In this document: positions 12,045 to 23,214 of the stretch, one piece after another
Position numbering within the stretch: the stretch's first letter is position 1
Layout: the number at the start of each line of letters is the position of its first letter
NCBI GenBank assembly: GCA_022432975.1
Contig: CM039505.1
Span: 25,241,825-25,305,824, forward strand
DNA: 64,000 nucleotides
From: Begonia masoniana
Lineage: Eukaryota; Streptophyta; Magnoliopsida; Cucurbitales; Begoniaceae
Direction: 5' to 3'
Program-made: the position numbers and the translations under genes
Notes under the pieces: generated by a model
Database searches by the model: none
Seen by the model: only the letters and a program-made list of their open reading frames with translations
What the model was told of the DNA's origin: nothing

Positions 12045-12797
12045 GTAAGTTTCTCCTCGTTTCTCTTATGATATAGTAGTTTTATACATGAGGGAGTACT
12101 GTGTGAGGATTTTGAAATGTTGAGATTGAGCGTAGATTCAGGTTTTAGCAATATATGGGAAATGTTCGGGTGGTAGAGTTTCTAACTGGATTCCTCGAAC
12201 CACTGTTTGATTCTTAGTAAGGTTTAGTGAAATTTTGATTTATATTCTGTTATGAACTTAGGAGAGCAGAATACCGAAGAAGCTAGCAGCCAGACAAATT
12301 CCAGAAGCCAGGTAAGTGAAGTATTGTGTGTGCCCTCGGGCCTACATCACAAAACAATAGGTTTATGCATGTTTGAGTATTTTCTGTATGTTATGCATCA
12401 TGTTTTTGAAAGAATACGAAAATGAACTTTCATGCATCATTATGGAAAGGCAAGTACAGATTGAAATGCATTGGCGGTTAAGGGAACTAATCCACCCCTT
12501 AACTGATGAAGAGGATTTATGACATTGGGAGAACTAATCCCACTCCCAAGGGAATTGAGGGATCAGAACAGCTATTAAGGGAATTCATCCACCCCTTAAC
12601 TAATGAAGAGGATGTATGACATTGGGAGAATTGATCCCACTCCCAAGGGAATCAAGGGATCTGATCAGTAAACAAACGATGTGCAACTGAGATGAGAAAG
12701 TAGAAACTGCATATTCAGGATTTAAGTTTCAGCATATCATTTCATTATTGCTTTACTTACTTAGCATTAGGCTAATAGATGAGTTTTGTGATGTAGG
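12045..12797 (+). other. Two-intron leader module with pairing blocks, LTR A
   Basis: The signals in order are donor TTAG/GTAAGT at 12045, acceptor AACTTAG ending 12261, a 50-nt micro-exon (12262-12311), donor CAG/GTAAGT at 12312, and acceptor GATGTAG ending 12796 before GTG. The block CCTACATCACAAAAC (12341-12355) is the exact reverse complement of GTTTTGTGATGTAGG (12783-12797), a 15-bp stem that would bring both ends of the 485-nt second intron together. CATG-type ATGCATCATG (12393) and TTAGCATTAGGCTAATAG (12761-12778) are further shared landmarks. Splicing is inferred; the complementarity is seen directly. Confidence 0.7.
12476..12663 (+). repeat. Duplicated hairpin segment in LTR A
   Basis: Two tandem copies of about 95 bp each hold two self-complementary stems: TTAAGGG with CCCCTTAA, and TTGGGAG with CTCCCAA. 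The same duplicated pair occurs in LTR B (16568-16760) and LTR C (52780-52985, minus strand), always within the putative second intron. The role is unknown. Confidence 0.75.
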
Positions 12798-13917
12798 TGT
12801 TGAGGATACCACAGGTGAATTCCATGAGTTTACTGATGGATAGATGGAGTTGGAGGAGCACTTCTCTGTCTCGAACTGGTATACAGATGAGGCGGGTTAA
12901 CTGATGTCAATTGGTGTGAAAGTTTAGTTGACAGTGTTTCAATTTAAATTTGTTGAGTTTTCATAACATTTCAATGTTTTGAATACGTTTTCGAGTTTCC
13001 TCTTCTGTAATAGTGTTCTGTTGGGATTTAGTGTTGGCACTCACTGGATTTTTAGTAATGTAATGGTTTGAAATGTTTTGAATGGTCTCAGTGAAGTGAG
13101 TAAATTCTTTTCTGTAGTTAGAGTTGTGTTTGTATACCAAAGAGTAGATGAAATGTGGTTCTGTTCTCTATCGTTAGATGAAGTCTATCGGCAGAGGTTG
13201 AGTTGTTGTTCTGTTGTCTATCGGAAGATGTCTTCAGTGGAAGCCATCGAATGATATAGAACGAAATTTGTCGTTTAGTGATCGTTAGACGAAGTCTATC
13301 GGTAGATGTCAGGTTATAGTTATGTGTCTATCGGAAGGTGTAGGTTTAAGTCTATCGGATGATGTCTCAGTAAACTCATCGGCAGATGCGTGCTGACGTC
13401 ATCGGTAGATGTAGGAAGACTTTTGTCGTTTAGTCACCGGTGGATGTAGAACAAAGTCGATCGGATGAAAGAAATCATCTGGCTGACGTCATCGGAAGAT
13501 GCAGTGTGTATTTTGTCGTTTGCGATCGGTTGATGTTGGATAATAGATTTATCCGGTTGACGTCATCGGTAGATACAGTCTACCGAGGGATGTCCTTGTT
13601 TTTCATTTGGCTGACGTCATCGACAGAAGCCTCCTATTTTCTGTTTCTGCTTCTTCCGTTGACTTTATTAATCGACGGATCCGTTTGACCCCTGTGACAT
13701 CTCAAGTATTTCAATTTAAACTCCTATTTCCTATTGGCCAATTACTTCTTAATATTTCCAACGATTATTTTAGCATTGTTTTTATGGCTTTGTTTAATTC
13801 TAATTTTGCTTAAACGATTTCCGCTGCAAGTTTTTTAAAAAAAATATACGGTTGAAATTTTTAGTCATGTACGGGCATTGTGTGACGAACCAGGTTCAGA
13901 TAACTCGTGGCGTTACA

Positions 13918-15664
13918 CACATAAAGTGTTTCGTGTGACACCGATAATTAATGCAATGATGAACAATATAAATATGCAGAAATAAATGAGACAGGAAATT
14001 GGTAACGCAGTTAGGCAATTTGCTTACGTTTGCGGGGCCACGCCCAGATATAAAAACATTTCATGAGTTCTCAAAGTTACAAGAAAAAAGGACTTATACC
14101 AATAAAGACTCTTTCTTATCTTTGTCGCCGCCACTTCCTAACTTCCCTAATGAAATTGTTTTTGCGAGCTCCCCTCGACTTTAGATCGATCTCTCTCGAG
14201 ATCTAAAAGCAACAAGATCCTCTTGTTGTAGATGACTCCTCTCGAAATTCGTGTTATGACAAGATCCCCTTGCCCGCAATCAAATTGACAAGCTCCCCTT
14301 GTCGATAAACTGAACTCCTCTCGAGTTCCATTGACTCATCCCGAGACTGAATTTTAATGAAGAATAATAAAGATTGCCTCCTATGACACCGTCTGGAACA
14401 CCAAGTCGTTGTCTTCGGACGCAATAAATCAACACACTCGTATAATCGATTAAATCCACAGCATAAGAAAAGTGTGTATAATAATCACAAACCCATACAC
14501 AGAAGCATTGGGAAAGAAAGAAAAACGATGGCTTGAAAAATAAATAAAACTTCTCTGAAGAATAATAAAAAATCCGTCAGTTGTGTTCACAGAAATGAAG
14601 GCTTAAATATGATTGGTAACTTTCATATCTTTGATTTAATTCAGATACCAAAACAGATTTAACGCCGCAAGGAATAAGTAATCAAATCTCAACAAAATCG
14701 GTTGAGTGACACCTCGTGTGACATTTTAGGAAAGTTCTGCCAACTACTTGGATATGGATCCCAAGGACTTAGGAAAATATCTCATAATTAATGTGATTTC
14801 GAAGCCTAGTATAATTCAACAAATCTTTATCAATTCGGCCTACCAAAAGAAAGTTTTCCAAAAAACAAATGCCTCTAGAAAATCAAATATTTTTCTTGAA
14901 CTTCAAGATTCCTTATTTTTATTTTCACCAATCATCTTGATTTTCAATAATCATCAACCCAATAATCTGAATAGATTATTTCTTGATTACCAAGAAATAA
15001 ATTATCAACTTGGAAAATAATGGAATAAAATATTATTATCATAAAGTTAATTTGTAAAAAAATCAATACCAACATATTTGTAACATATTTACATTTGCAA
15101 AGATCATATATGATAGATCGTATTCGCAATACATGAGACGATCTATATTGATTTAGAGAACGGTACTCTAAAACAACACAGAACACTCACAGATTTTCTC
15201 TCAAAAGTTGTTTTGCCAATTTAGAGTTTTTCAACCTTATTATACGATGAAGTTGTAATTTCTAATTTTAAAGATGCAATTAAATTAGTAACGGTCATCA
15301 AACCTTTTAAAAACAACGGTTACGAAAATTCTATTTTACATTTAAAATTCTAATTTGATTTTGTAACGATTATCATAATATTTAAAAAACAATTATGAAA
15401 TTTATCTCTCATTTAATTTAAAATTTGATTTTGTAACAATCTTTGACACATTCAAAATAAAACGCTTACAAAAATCAAACAAACATTTCACCAGGACTCA
15501 ACACTTGACACCATGACATCAACTTAAACTTGACATAATCCGTTTTCAAAAAACATTTTAAAAAATAATTTTATAAGTTTGTTAATGAATTGATTAATCA
15601 GTTATTTAATTATTCTATCTAATGAAAAATAACAAACTTATTGTTGAATGTATTAAACAATTAA

Positions 15665-15715
<51 letters not shown>

Positions 15716-15885
15716 TTTCTATTATTCGAGTAATGTAGATGGTGACGAAGGGATCGTTATACCTGTATCTTTAAACTCCAATAATTTTTCGTTGAATAAT
15801 ATAAACTCTTTATATCGTTTATCATAGTTATTAACTCTAAAGTAATTCCTCTAAATATTTAGAGTTGCACTCTTAAAACTATAGA
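13918..15885. other. Unassigned AT-rich DNA between LTRs A and B
   Basis: I recognise no coding domain here. It opens with CGTGTGACACCGATAATT and a segment with GCGGGGCCACGCCCAG (14034). A run of short CTCCTCTCGA/CCCCTTGTC-like phrases follows (14170-14345), which resembles the leader of an old retrotransposon but cannot be assigned. From 14700 the sequence is AT-rich with only short open frames. An (AT)n microsatellite runs at 15668-15707, followed by a T run. The last 180 bp are the pre-insertion host of LTR B. Confidence 0.5.
15668..15718. repeat. (AT)n microsatellite plus T run
   Basis: About 20 uninterrupted AT dinucleotides are followed by about 12 T. Confidence 0.95.
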
Positions 15886-15890
15886 GTATA

Positions 15891-18079
15891 TGTAGCACCC
15901 GGTTCCATTGAACCAAAAATTTAATCTATTATTAATGATGAACTTTTATAGAAGGGTTGGGGAGAGTTATTGATTAGGTTAATAAATGATCAGGCAAGGA
16001 CATGATGGTAATTAGGATTTTACATAGTGGATAACACATTTAAGGAAAAGTCCAGTGAGAGTAGCCGCCACTATCCCCATTTTCCTCTTTCGGTTTTCAG
16101 CTCGAGCAGTAGAACTCTCTAGGCGATTCTCTCGCCCGATTCTCCTTCAACCTAGGTAAGTCTTGTAATTTTGCATTTTAGCGATTAATTTACTGAGAGA
16201 ATACAATGTGAAGATTTCGAGGTTTCTGTGATTGAGGGTGGGTTCAGGTTCTTGGTGATAAATGGGAATGCACGGGTAGTAGAGTTTCAAATCGATTTCC
16301 TCAAACATATTATTGATTTTTGGTAAGGTTTAGTAAGGGTTGGATTAACGTACTGTCATGACCTTAGGTGAGCGAGTTTTGGAGCAGTTGTAACCGAGCA
16401 TTTCCAGGAGAGCCAGGTAAGTAAAGTATGCATGTGCCTTCGGGCCTACATCACAAAACAGTAGGCTTGTGCATTTTGTGAATGATTTTGTATGTCATGC
16501 ATCATGTTTTTGAAAGACTACGAAAATGAATTTCCATGTAAGAATGGTAAGGTATGAACTGAATGTGACAGACAAACTATTAAGGGAACTAATCCGCCCC
16601 TTAATCGAGTAGAGGTTGTATGACATTGGGAGAACTGATCCCACTCCCAAGGGAACCATGGGATCAGATCAGCTATTAAGGGAATTCATCCGCCCCTTAA
16701 TCGAGTAGAGGATGTATGACATTGGGAGAATTGATCCCACTCCCAAGGGAACCAAGGGATCAGATCAGTTTATGAACGTATGTGAATGCAACTGAGATGA
16801 GAAAGTAGAAATTGCATGTTTAGGAATTTATGTTTCAGCAATGCATTTCATTACTGCTTTACTTACTTAGCATTAGGCTAATAGATGAGTTTTGTGATGT
16901 AGGTGTTGAGGATACTGCAGGTGAATTCCCTGAGTTTACTGACGAATAGATGGGGTTGGAGGAGCACTTCTCTGTCTCGAACTGGTATACTGATGAGGCG
17001 GATTAACTGATGTCTGTTGGTGTGAAAGTTTAGTTGACAGTGTTTCAATTTAAGTATATTGAGTTTTCATGACAGTAGTGATTTCAATGTTTTGAATACA
17101 ACATCGAGATTTTCCTGTTAATAGTAGTCTGTTGGGATTTAATGTTGGTACTCACTGAATTTTTAGTATTGCAATGGTTTGAAATGTTTTTGAATGGTTT
17201 CAGTGAAGTGAGTAAATTCCTTTCTGTGGTAGAGTCGTGTTTATATACCAAGAAGTAGATGGGATGTGGTTCTGTTCTCTATCGTTAGATGAAGTCTATC
17301 GGCAGAGGTTGATTGTTGTTCTGTTGTCTATCGGAAGATGTCTTCAGTGGAAGCTATCGGATGATATAGAACAAACTTCGTCGTTTAGTGATCGGTATAT
17401 GTAACTTGTTTTATCGGAAGATATAAGTGGAGAGTTTGTCGTTTAGTGATCGGCGTACACGTGCTGACGTCATCGGAAGGTGTAGGTTTAAGTCTATCGG
17501 ATGATGTCTTAGTAAACTCATTGGCAGATGCGTGCTGACGTCATCGGAAGGTGTAAGTTTAAGTCTATCGGATGATGTCTCAGTAAACTCATCGGCAGAT
17601 GCGTGCTGACGTCATCGGAAGGTGTAGGTTTAAGTCCATCGGATGATGTCTCAGTAAACTCATCGGCAGATGCGTGCTGATGTCATCGGAAGGTGTAGAA
17701 CAAAGTCGATCGGATGAAGGAAATCATCTGGCTGACGTCATCGGAAGATGTAGAGTGCATTTTGTCGTTTTGCCACCGGATGATGTCTTCCATTTTCTGC
17801 TTCAGCCCCTTTTGTTGACTTTGTTCAGCGGGCGATGCGTTTGACTTTTGAAACTTATGAAGTGTTTTGCGATTTAATCCTTTATTCCTTTTGCCGATTA
17901 TTCCCCAAAATTCTAACTGAGTATTCAAGCATTGTACAATAGTTTTGTTTAACTCTATTTTTACTTAGATGATTTCCGCTGCAAGTTTTTTTTTTAAAAA
18001 AATAATAATACGGTTGAAATTTTTAGTCATGTACGGGCATGATGTGACGAACCGGGTTCAGATAACTCGGGGCGTTATA
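15891..18079 (+). mobile_element. Solo LTR B, 2189 bp, with GTATA target duplication
   Basis: It starts TGTAGCACCCGGTTCC and ends GGGGCGTTATA. GTATA occurs immediately before (15886-15890) and after (18080-18084), so this is a complete solo LTR left by recombination between two LTRs. It parallels LTR A throughout, including the leader module, the duplicated hairpins and the tail of degenerate 61-bp-like units (17280-17770). In that tail a roughly 94-bp segment with TCGGAAGGTGTAGGTTTAAG repeats three to four times. Confidence 0.96.
16156..16903 (+). other. Two-intron leader module with pairing blocks, LTR B
   Basis: The signals in order are donor CTAG/GTAAGT at 16156, acceptor ACCTTAG ending 16377, a 39-nt micro-exon (16378-16416), donor CAG/GTAAGT at 16417, and acceptor GATGTAG ending 16902. 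The second intron would be 486 nt, against 485 in LTR A and 482 in LTR C. CCTACATCACAAAAC (16445-16459) is perfectly complementary to GTTTTGTGATGTAGG (16889-16903). Function is inferred from conservation only. Confidence 0.7.
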
Positions 18080-19496
18080 GTATATTTACTTAAAGTAATG
18101 TTCATTGATGTAGTCATTCCATATGTATTAGCCTCCATTTAGATTCGTAATACAACTAGTTTTATAATCTAGGGTAATTTACATGGTAAATCAGAATTGT
18201 GTGGTTATTAACGAAACAAACATTGTATTATTTTTATTAACAAAACAAATCTTAAACTATAAAAAATCTAGCAAAACAAACTTCAGCGGGAGACCGTTCT
18301 CGATAACGAGCTCTCAATCTCCCTTGTATCTTTTTTCAAAAAAAGATCTCACGGGAATGGGAGCTTGTTCTCTAGAGCAGGAGCCCGTTCCCGAGGAGAA
18401 TCTCCAAAATATTAGCATTTATTTCAGAAAATATGTCAAACGATGTTAGATTTTTTTGAAATTTTTACCACATTTCAGCATATCATGGAAATAAATTCTG
18501 AAAAATTTCGTGATTTTTTAATACTTTCATGATTTATCATAATTTTTTGTCCGTTTTACAAAATAGTTCATTAAAATTACGTAGTCATCAAAAACTTATG
18601 AAACTTTCCATAATGTCTTCCAATGATACGGTGGACATGTCGTAACAATTTCAAGAAAATTCAAAATCGTTTGGTATATTTTCTGAAATAATCATTAATA
18701 ATTTAGAGATTCACTAGAATAAGAGCTGATTCTCTAGAATAGGAGCCCATTCTTGTGAATGGGCTCTCATTCTCGAGCATTCTAGATTAAAGTTCTCGGG
18801 AACGGGTTCCCATTCTAAAGAACGCACTCTCATTTTTTATTGTTCTTCTCTGAAATGCTCGAGAACGGGAATCCGTTCTTGAGGAGAATCTCCAAAATAT
18901 TAATAGTAATCTCAGAAAATATACCAAACAATATCATAATTTCTTGAAATGTTTATCACATACCCACCATAGCTGGAAAATAATTCTAGAAAGTTTCATG
19001 ATCTTTTAACACTTTCACGATTTATCATAACTGTTACGTCTTTTTTAATAAAATAATTCATTAAAATTACGTATATCATCTATGTAACTCCCGGCATTTT
19101 GGCCATATAATTATCCCTAGAATTATTGTGTGAGATTAATTTACTTTTAATATAATGAGTATTTTATTGGATATTGTTGGGATGTTAGTCGAAAAAGAGA
19201 ATTTCGGAAAAACCGAATCGACGAACTAAGTAGCGAAATTGGTTAGAAACCAATGGAGGGGCAATTTGGGAAGGCAATTAAGGTGGTTGGGAGGGAGCTA
19301 ATGGATGAGTGCCAAGTGTCCAAGCTTGTGGAAGAAGCCAAGCTTTCTCTTCCTCTTCCTCTCTTCTCTTCTCTTCTACGTAAAACTCTCATTTTTCCTT
19401 CCTTCTCTGTTTTCTCTCTTCTAGACGACGTGCGACGATTTCCAAACTTCGTCTTCTCCTGTTTTCTCCCATTTTCTCCGTTAAAGGTAATCATTT

Positions 19497-20152
19497 ACAT
19501 TAGTTAACGAGTTTAGGTTAGTTATCCCTTAGTTTTGTTAAAGTTTAGGGTTAATGGTCCGGTTATGCATAATATAGGTTCGTGAATCACTGAGGACGTA
19601 TGTGCTTGCTTGCAACTCTACGGACATCAGGTAAGTTCATACGCATAGGTTTGGCCCTTAAGGCCCTACATCACGGAGATATTAGGTTTTGGTTGTCGGG
19701 TAGTTAGATCATAGGTTACGTTCTAAGTGTCTTCTTTATGTTTTGCTTTGATATCTCGTCGCCTGTTTATGTTAAGTTTAAGCACTGTATATGTTCATGC
19801 ATACACATTTTCTTGAAAGTTTTATGCATGCGATTTGAAGTCAAGAAAGATAAAATGTGAATGTAATGTACGGTTAAGTGTGGGATGGGGACTGGCATCG
19901 GCATCCTGTTATGTACTCTTGTTAAATATGTTATGTACTCCTGTTATGCACGCTATGTACTCCTATTATGTCATGTTGTGACATGTATGTATGTGCGCCA
20001 GTTCCTCTATAAGCCCCACTTATACCTCATGTCCACCTGAATGTAATGTAAAATAATGTTCATGTATTTCAAAAGTTCATGCATAGCATATGCATCACTG
20101 CATTGTATGTTCTTACTGAGCTCTAGGCTCATAGTTGAACTCCCCGTTGTAG
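19497..20152 (+). other. Two-intron leader module, RT2 5' LTR
   Basis: The signals are donor AAAG/GTAATC at 19497, acceptor AATATAG ending 19577, a 53-nt micro-exon (19578-19630), donor CAG/GTAAGT at 19631, and acceptor GTTGTAG ending 20152. The inner block CCCTACATCACGGAG (about 19664) pairs imperfectly with CTCCCCGTTGTAGG (20140-20153). In the RT2 3' LTR the second donor has decayed to CAGATAAGT (about 37884), as expected of an old copy. Confidence 0.6.
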
Positions 20153-20499
20153 GTAGGATCACACGGATGAGGACTTTGTACCTCAGACCGACGAGTAGGT
20201 GCAGTTGCCGGTGTTGGTTGCGGCAGTCAGGCGCCTTTTGACCTGTGGGGGGTGTAGCGACCCTTACCCATATCCTAATTTTACCGTATAAAATTTTTCA
20301 TTTTATTTTACAGTTTAAGTGGAACTTAAACTAAAATCAAAATAGTGAACATTGTTTGGAAAATCATTTAAATATAAGATGTTAAACTATTTAAACAATA
20401 CTTAAAACAAATAATAAACAATTGAAATATAACTATTAAAATCATTTTAAACAATAAATCAAAGCGGGGACAAAAAGGGACATTGTCCCGAAATGTAAA

Positions 20500-20790
20500 G
20501 GGCGATCGATCGCCCAAAACCGGCAATCGATCGCCCAAAACCGGCGATCGATCGCCCAAAATCGGTGATCGATCGCCATCATCAACATAGGAGGGGCGAT
20601 CAGATCGCCCTTCATTGTGGCCATCGATCGCCCCGCGATCAATGGCCAGGCGATCGATCGCCCCGCGATCAATGGCCAGGCGATCGATCGCCCCTTTTTG
20701 GGTGATCGATCGCCACACTCTGGATTTTTTCCCAGAGAGTGGCGACCAAAGAGGCGATCGATCTCCTCCTTAGGAGATCGATCGCCACCC
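20500..20790. repeat. Cluster of GATCGATCGCC motifs in an LTR
   Basis: More than ten copies or near copies of the palindromic core CGATCGATCG, mostly followed or preceded by CCC, lie within 290 bp. A similar cluster occurs in a different LTR at 54490-54710, and single sites occur at 46790-46860. The open frames across it (repeated GDRSP or AIDR) are by-products. Confidence 0.85.
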
Positions 20791-21284
20791 TCCCTGGAAT
20801 CCAAATTCCAGGGAGTTGCCTCCCTCCTTTCTTCTTTTCTTCTTTCTTCTTTGTCCGCTCCTTCTTTCTTTCCTTTCTCTCTATCTTTTCCCTACATATT
20901 TATACACATAACATACTTTAAAACATTAACATGCCCTACTCCATAAACACGTTTAAAACGTAACCCGATTTCGTAAAAACGACCGCGTGGATCCGTTTAA
21001 AAACTTAACATTTCCTCCTATTCAAAATCACCAAGCGGTTTATAAAATAGTTTCCAAAACGTTTAAAAACATCAAAACGTAACCTATCAACTAATCAGAC
21101 CCAAGCATCCTAATATGTCCAACTATACATTTTTATCTAACTACCGTGTTCCCAAAACATACGCTTACTTTCCCCACAGGTCAAAAGGAGCATCGACTGT
21201 CCAGCGCACTCCCACGAGCCATCCTCCTTCAACTGCATCATTCCTCCGGTGGAGGGATTTCGTCCTCACCTATGTCAAGATCAC

Positions 21285-21862
21285 CTACACCATAAAGACA
21301 CCTATGAGATAAAAATCTCAACAAGCTCTACGTAAATGCTAATGCATGATCATGTATGCTCAATGCTATGACAACCGTCCATGTCATTTCATTTCGGTAC
21401 GTGTCAGTCTTGGTTACCGGGGCCTTTCTCAGTCAGATGGATAGGACACATCGAGCGGGTAGACAGCCCACACCATCTGAAAGGAAGGAGACCCGCTCAC
21501 CACGGAACGGCAGGTCTGAAACTCTCCCCGAATAACCACCATGCGTTATTTACTATGATACTTTACTTGCCACATGCATGCAATTCCTTTTCTTTGAAAA
21601 TAATGCGTAAATTAGTTTTTCATGGCATTTTGAAAACTATGATGCATGAACAGTTCAATACATAATTTAAGCATACCTAATAAGTATACCATCAAAACAT
21701 CTCTATACATCAAAACATCATAACGCGTATCCTATAAAACAATCAAACCTTATCTACCCAACCACAGCAAAACAATTAAACAAGCAAGCTCCAACAATCC
21801 TCAACAACAAACTCCAGCTTATGGTGTAGGCCAATCGGTTACAGTAAGTCACGAGAACTTAC
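21285..21862 (-). other. Second-intron module with pairing blocks, minus-strand LTR 20253-22827
   Basis: On the minus strand the donor CAG/GTAAGT lies at 21862 and the acceptor GGTGTAG/GTGA at 21285. The inner block (complement of CTTATGGTGTAGG, 21818-21830) pairs with the acceptor-side block (complement of CCTACACCATAAAG, 21284-21297) over 12 bases. The paired sequence uses CACCATAA where LTR A has CATCACAA, and both halves changed together. Confidence 0.65.
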
Positions 21863-22827
21863 CTGTCGTCCTTAGCGCACCGAGCTCCGTCTGCGGGCTT
21901 TCGTCACCTAGAAAATTTCACAATGTCCTTTGTTAAAATCGAGCCTAAACCATGAAATTTCGTAAACTAACGGAACTCCTAACTAAAGGAAATTTCCTAA
22001 AATTCTAATTTTCTTCTCTCGGGCATTTCATCGAGCAATTTACGCTCACAAATCTAAACCTCCATTAATGGAGATTTCCTTAAGCTCCAAACCCAGTTTT
22101 TCAAAAAAAATGCTAAATACCCCATAGATTTCATCCAATAACGTTCAATAATCACCAATAAGGCATTATCTAACCTTTTCTAACAAAGCCCGGTTATTTC
22201 CACAAAATACCTACAAAACCCTAAACGTTCCAACCTCTAAAAATTGAGAACTAACGCCGGAAAACCATAGAGACTTACCTAGAATCACGAGGGGAAGAGA
22301 AAACGTGTAGGAAGCTCAAAGATCGGAAGGCAAACCGTGGAGAAATGGTGAAGAATCGCCGTCGGAGGAAGGGAAATCGCCGAAGCCCTTCACTGGAGAG
22401 GAAAATGCCTAAGTGTGGAGAAATGGGGATGTTTGGCTTTTAATAAAAATTGAGTTGGCAAATGACAAATTTGCCCTTTGATTTAATCTCCCGTTTATCC
22501 TATTGTTCGACTATCGGTTCGGTTTCTCCAAAATTTTCTTATTTCACCAATAATTTCAACTTCTTATTAGGGCTCTAATAAAACTCTCTGTTCGTCAAAC
22601 AGACTTATTTTACTATTTCTACGAATTAAATCGCCATAAGGTCAAAAACGGAAGTTCGGGCATAACACTTTCGATTTTGATTTCTAAATTTCCATATTTC
22701 TCTCAAAATTCATATTAATTATGAGGATTTCATTAGAACTCTCGATTCATAAAACAGACATATTTTGATTATTTATAAAATTGCTATTATGCGCATAATT
22801 CATAAACCCGTAAAACCGAGTGTTACA

Positions 22828-23210
22828 TTCCATCAATCTTAATTAAAATTTTGTCCTCAAAATTTGACTTGGCTTATAGTTCTTGTTACTATCGTCTTAC
22901 GCCTTGCAGCTTTATACTTCGATCCAATCCATACCTATGGTCAACTTCTATGGTTCCAAACCAGAATCTCTAAAACCAAATGACGCAACATTAGCCTCCT
23001 AACCACATCCACTACGTTTGATTTGACTAATCACGTACTTGGTTAGACATCGTACGCTAATAAACTCCTAAATCTCCAATTTGAAAAACCCAACTGCCTT
23101 AATATGCACAAACAAGTTCACATATACATTGGCTTCCACTTAATCATCCATAAGTTAAGCTTCCCTTCCCTTCTGTGGTGAGCGGGTCTCCCTCCTTTCA
23201 GATTAAATGT
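22828..23210 (-). other. Remnant of the 3' non-coding internal region of the 20253 element
   Basis: After the polypurine tract there is no recognisable pol. The phrase CTTCCACTTAATCATCCATAAGTTA near 23130 recurs almost exactly at 61228-61253 in RT3, so both elements share a long non-coding 3' internal region. The remnant stops near 23175, where a fragment resembling GTGGTGAGCGGGTCTCC of the LTR (compare 21475-21500) takes over. Confidence 0.55.
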
Positions 23211-23214
23211 TTTT

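Larger units (their letters stand above)
11772..13917 (+). mobile_element. Solo-type LTR A (chromovirus-like), 2146 bp
   Basis: It begins TGTAACACCTGGTTCC and ends GGCGTTACA, with no internal region on either side. It is the same family as LTR B (15891-18079) and the minus-strand LTR C (48659-53680). Contents in order: a TATTTAAG box near 11916, the two-intron leader module, two copies of a self-complementary segment (TTAAGGG...CCCTTAA and TTGGGAG...CTCCCAA, 12476-12663), and a tail of degenerate ATCGGYAGATG/TTTGTCGTTTAG units (about 13180-13600) related to the 61-bp satellite. Flanks TAGAG and CACAT do not match, so at least one side is rearranged. Confidence 0.88.
20253..22827 (-). mobile_element. 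Minus-strand LTR (2575 bp) of a truncated element inserted in the RT2 5' LTR
   Basis: Read on the minus strand, it starts TGTAACACTCGG (22827) and ends GGGTCGCTACA (20253). A polypurine-like AATTTTGAGGACAAAATTTT lies just upstream (from 22858), so this is a 3' LTR with part of its internal region still attached. It interrupts the RT2 5' LTR after CTGTGGGGGGTG. The matching target duplication is not seen at the far side because about 300 bp of RT2 LTR are missing there. Its U5-side part contains a cluster of GATCGATCGCCC motifs (20500-20790). Confidence 0.82.

Noticed and set aside
11767..13922. Target duplication for LTR A
   Set aside because: The flanks TAGAG and CACAT do not match; the left border is the 61-bp array, so clean insertion cannot be claimed.
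13918..15885. Assignment of this region to a named retrotransposon
   Set aside because: Some phrases look like an old element leader, but no coding motif, LTR pair or duplication supports a name.
20368..20946. Frames with repeated GDRSP or AIDRPAINGQ
   Set aside because: They are translations of the CGATCGATCG palindrome cluster, open on both strands.
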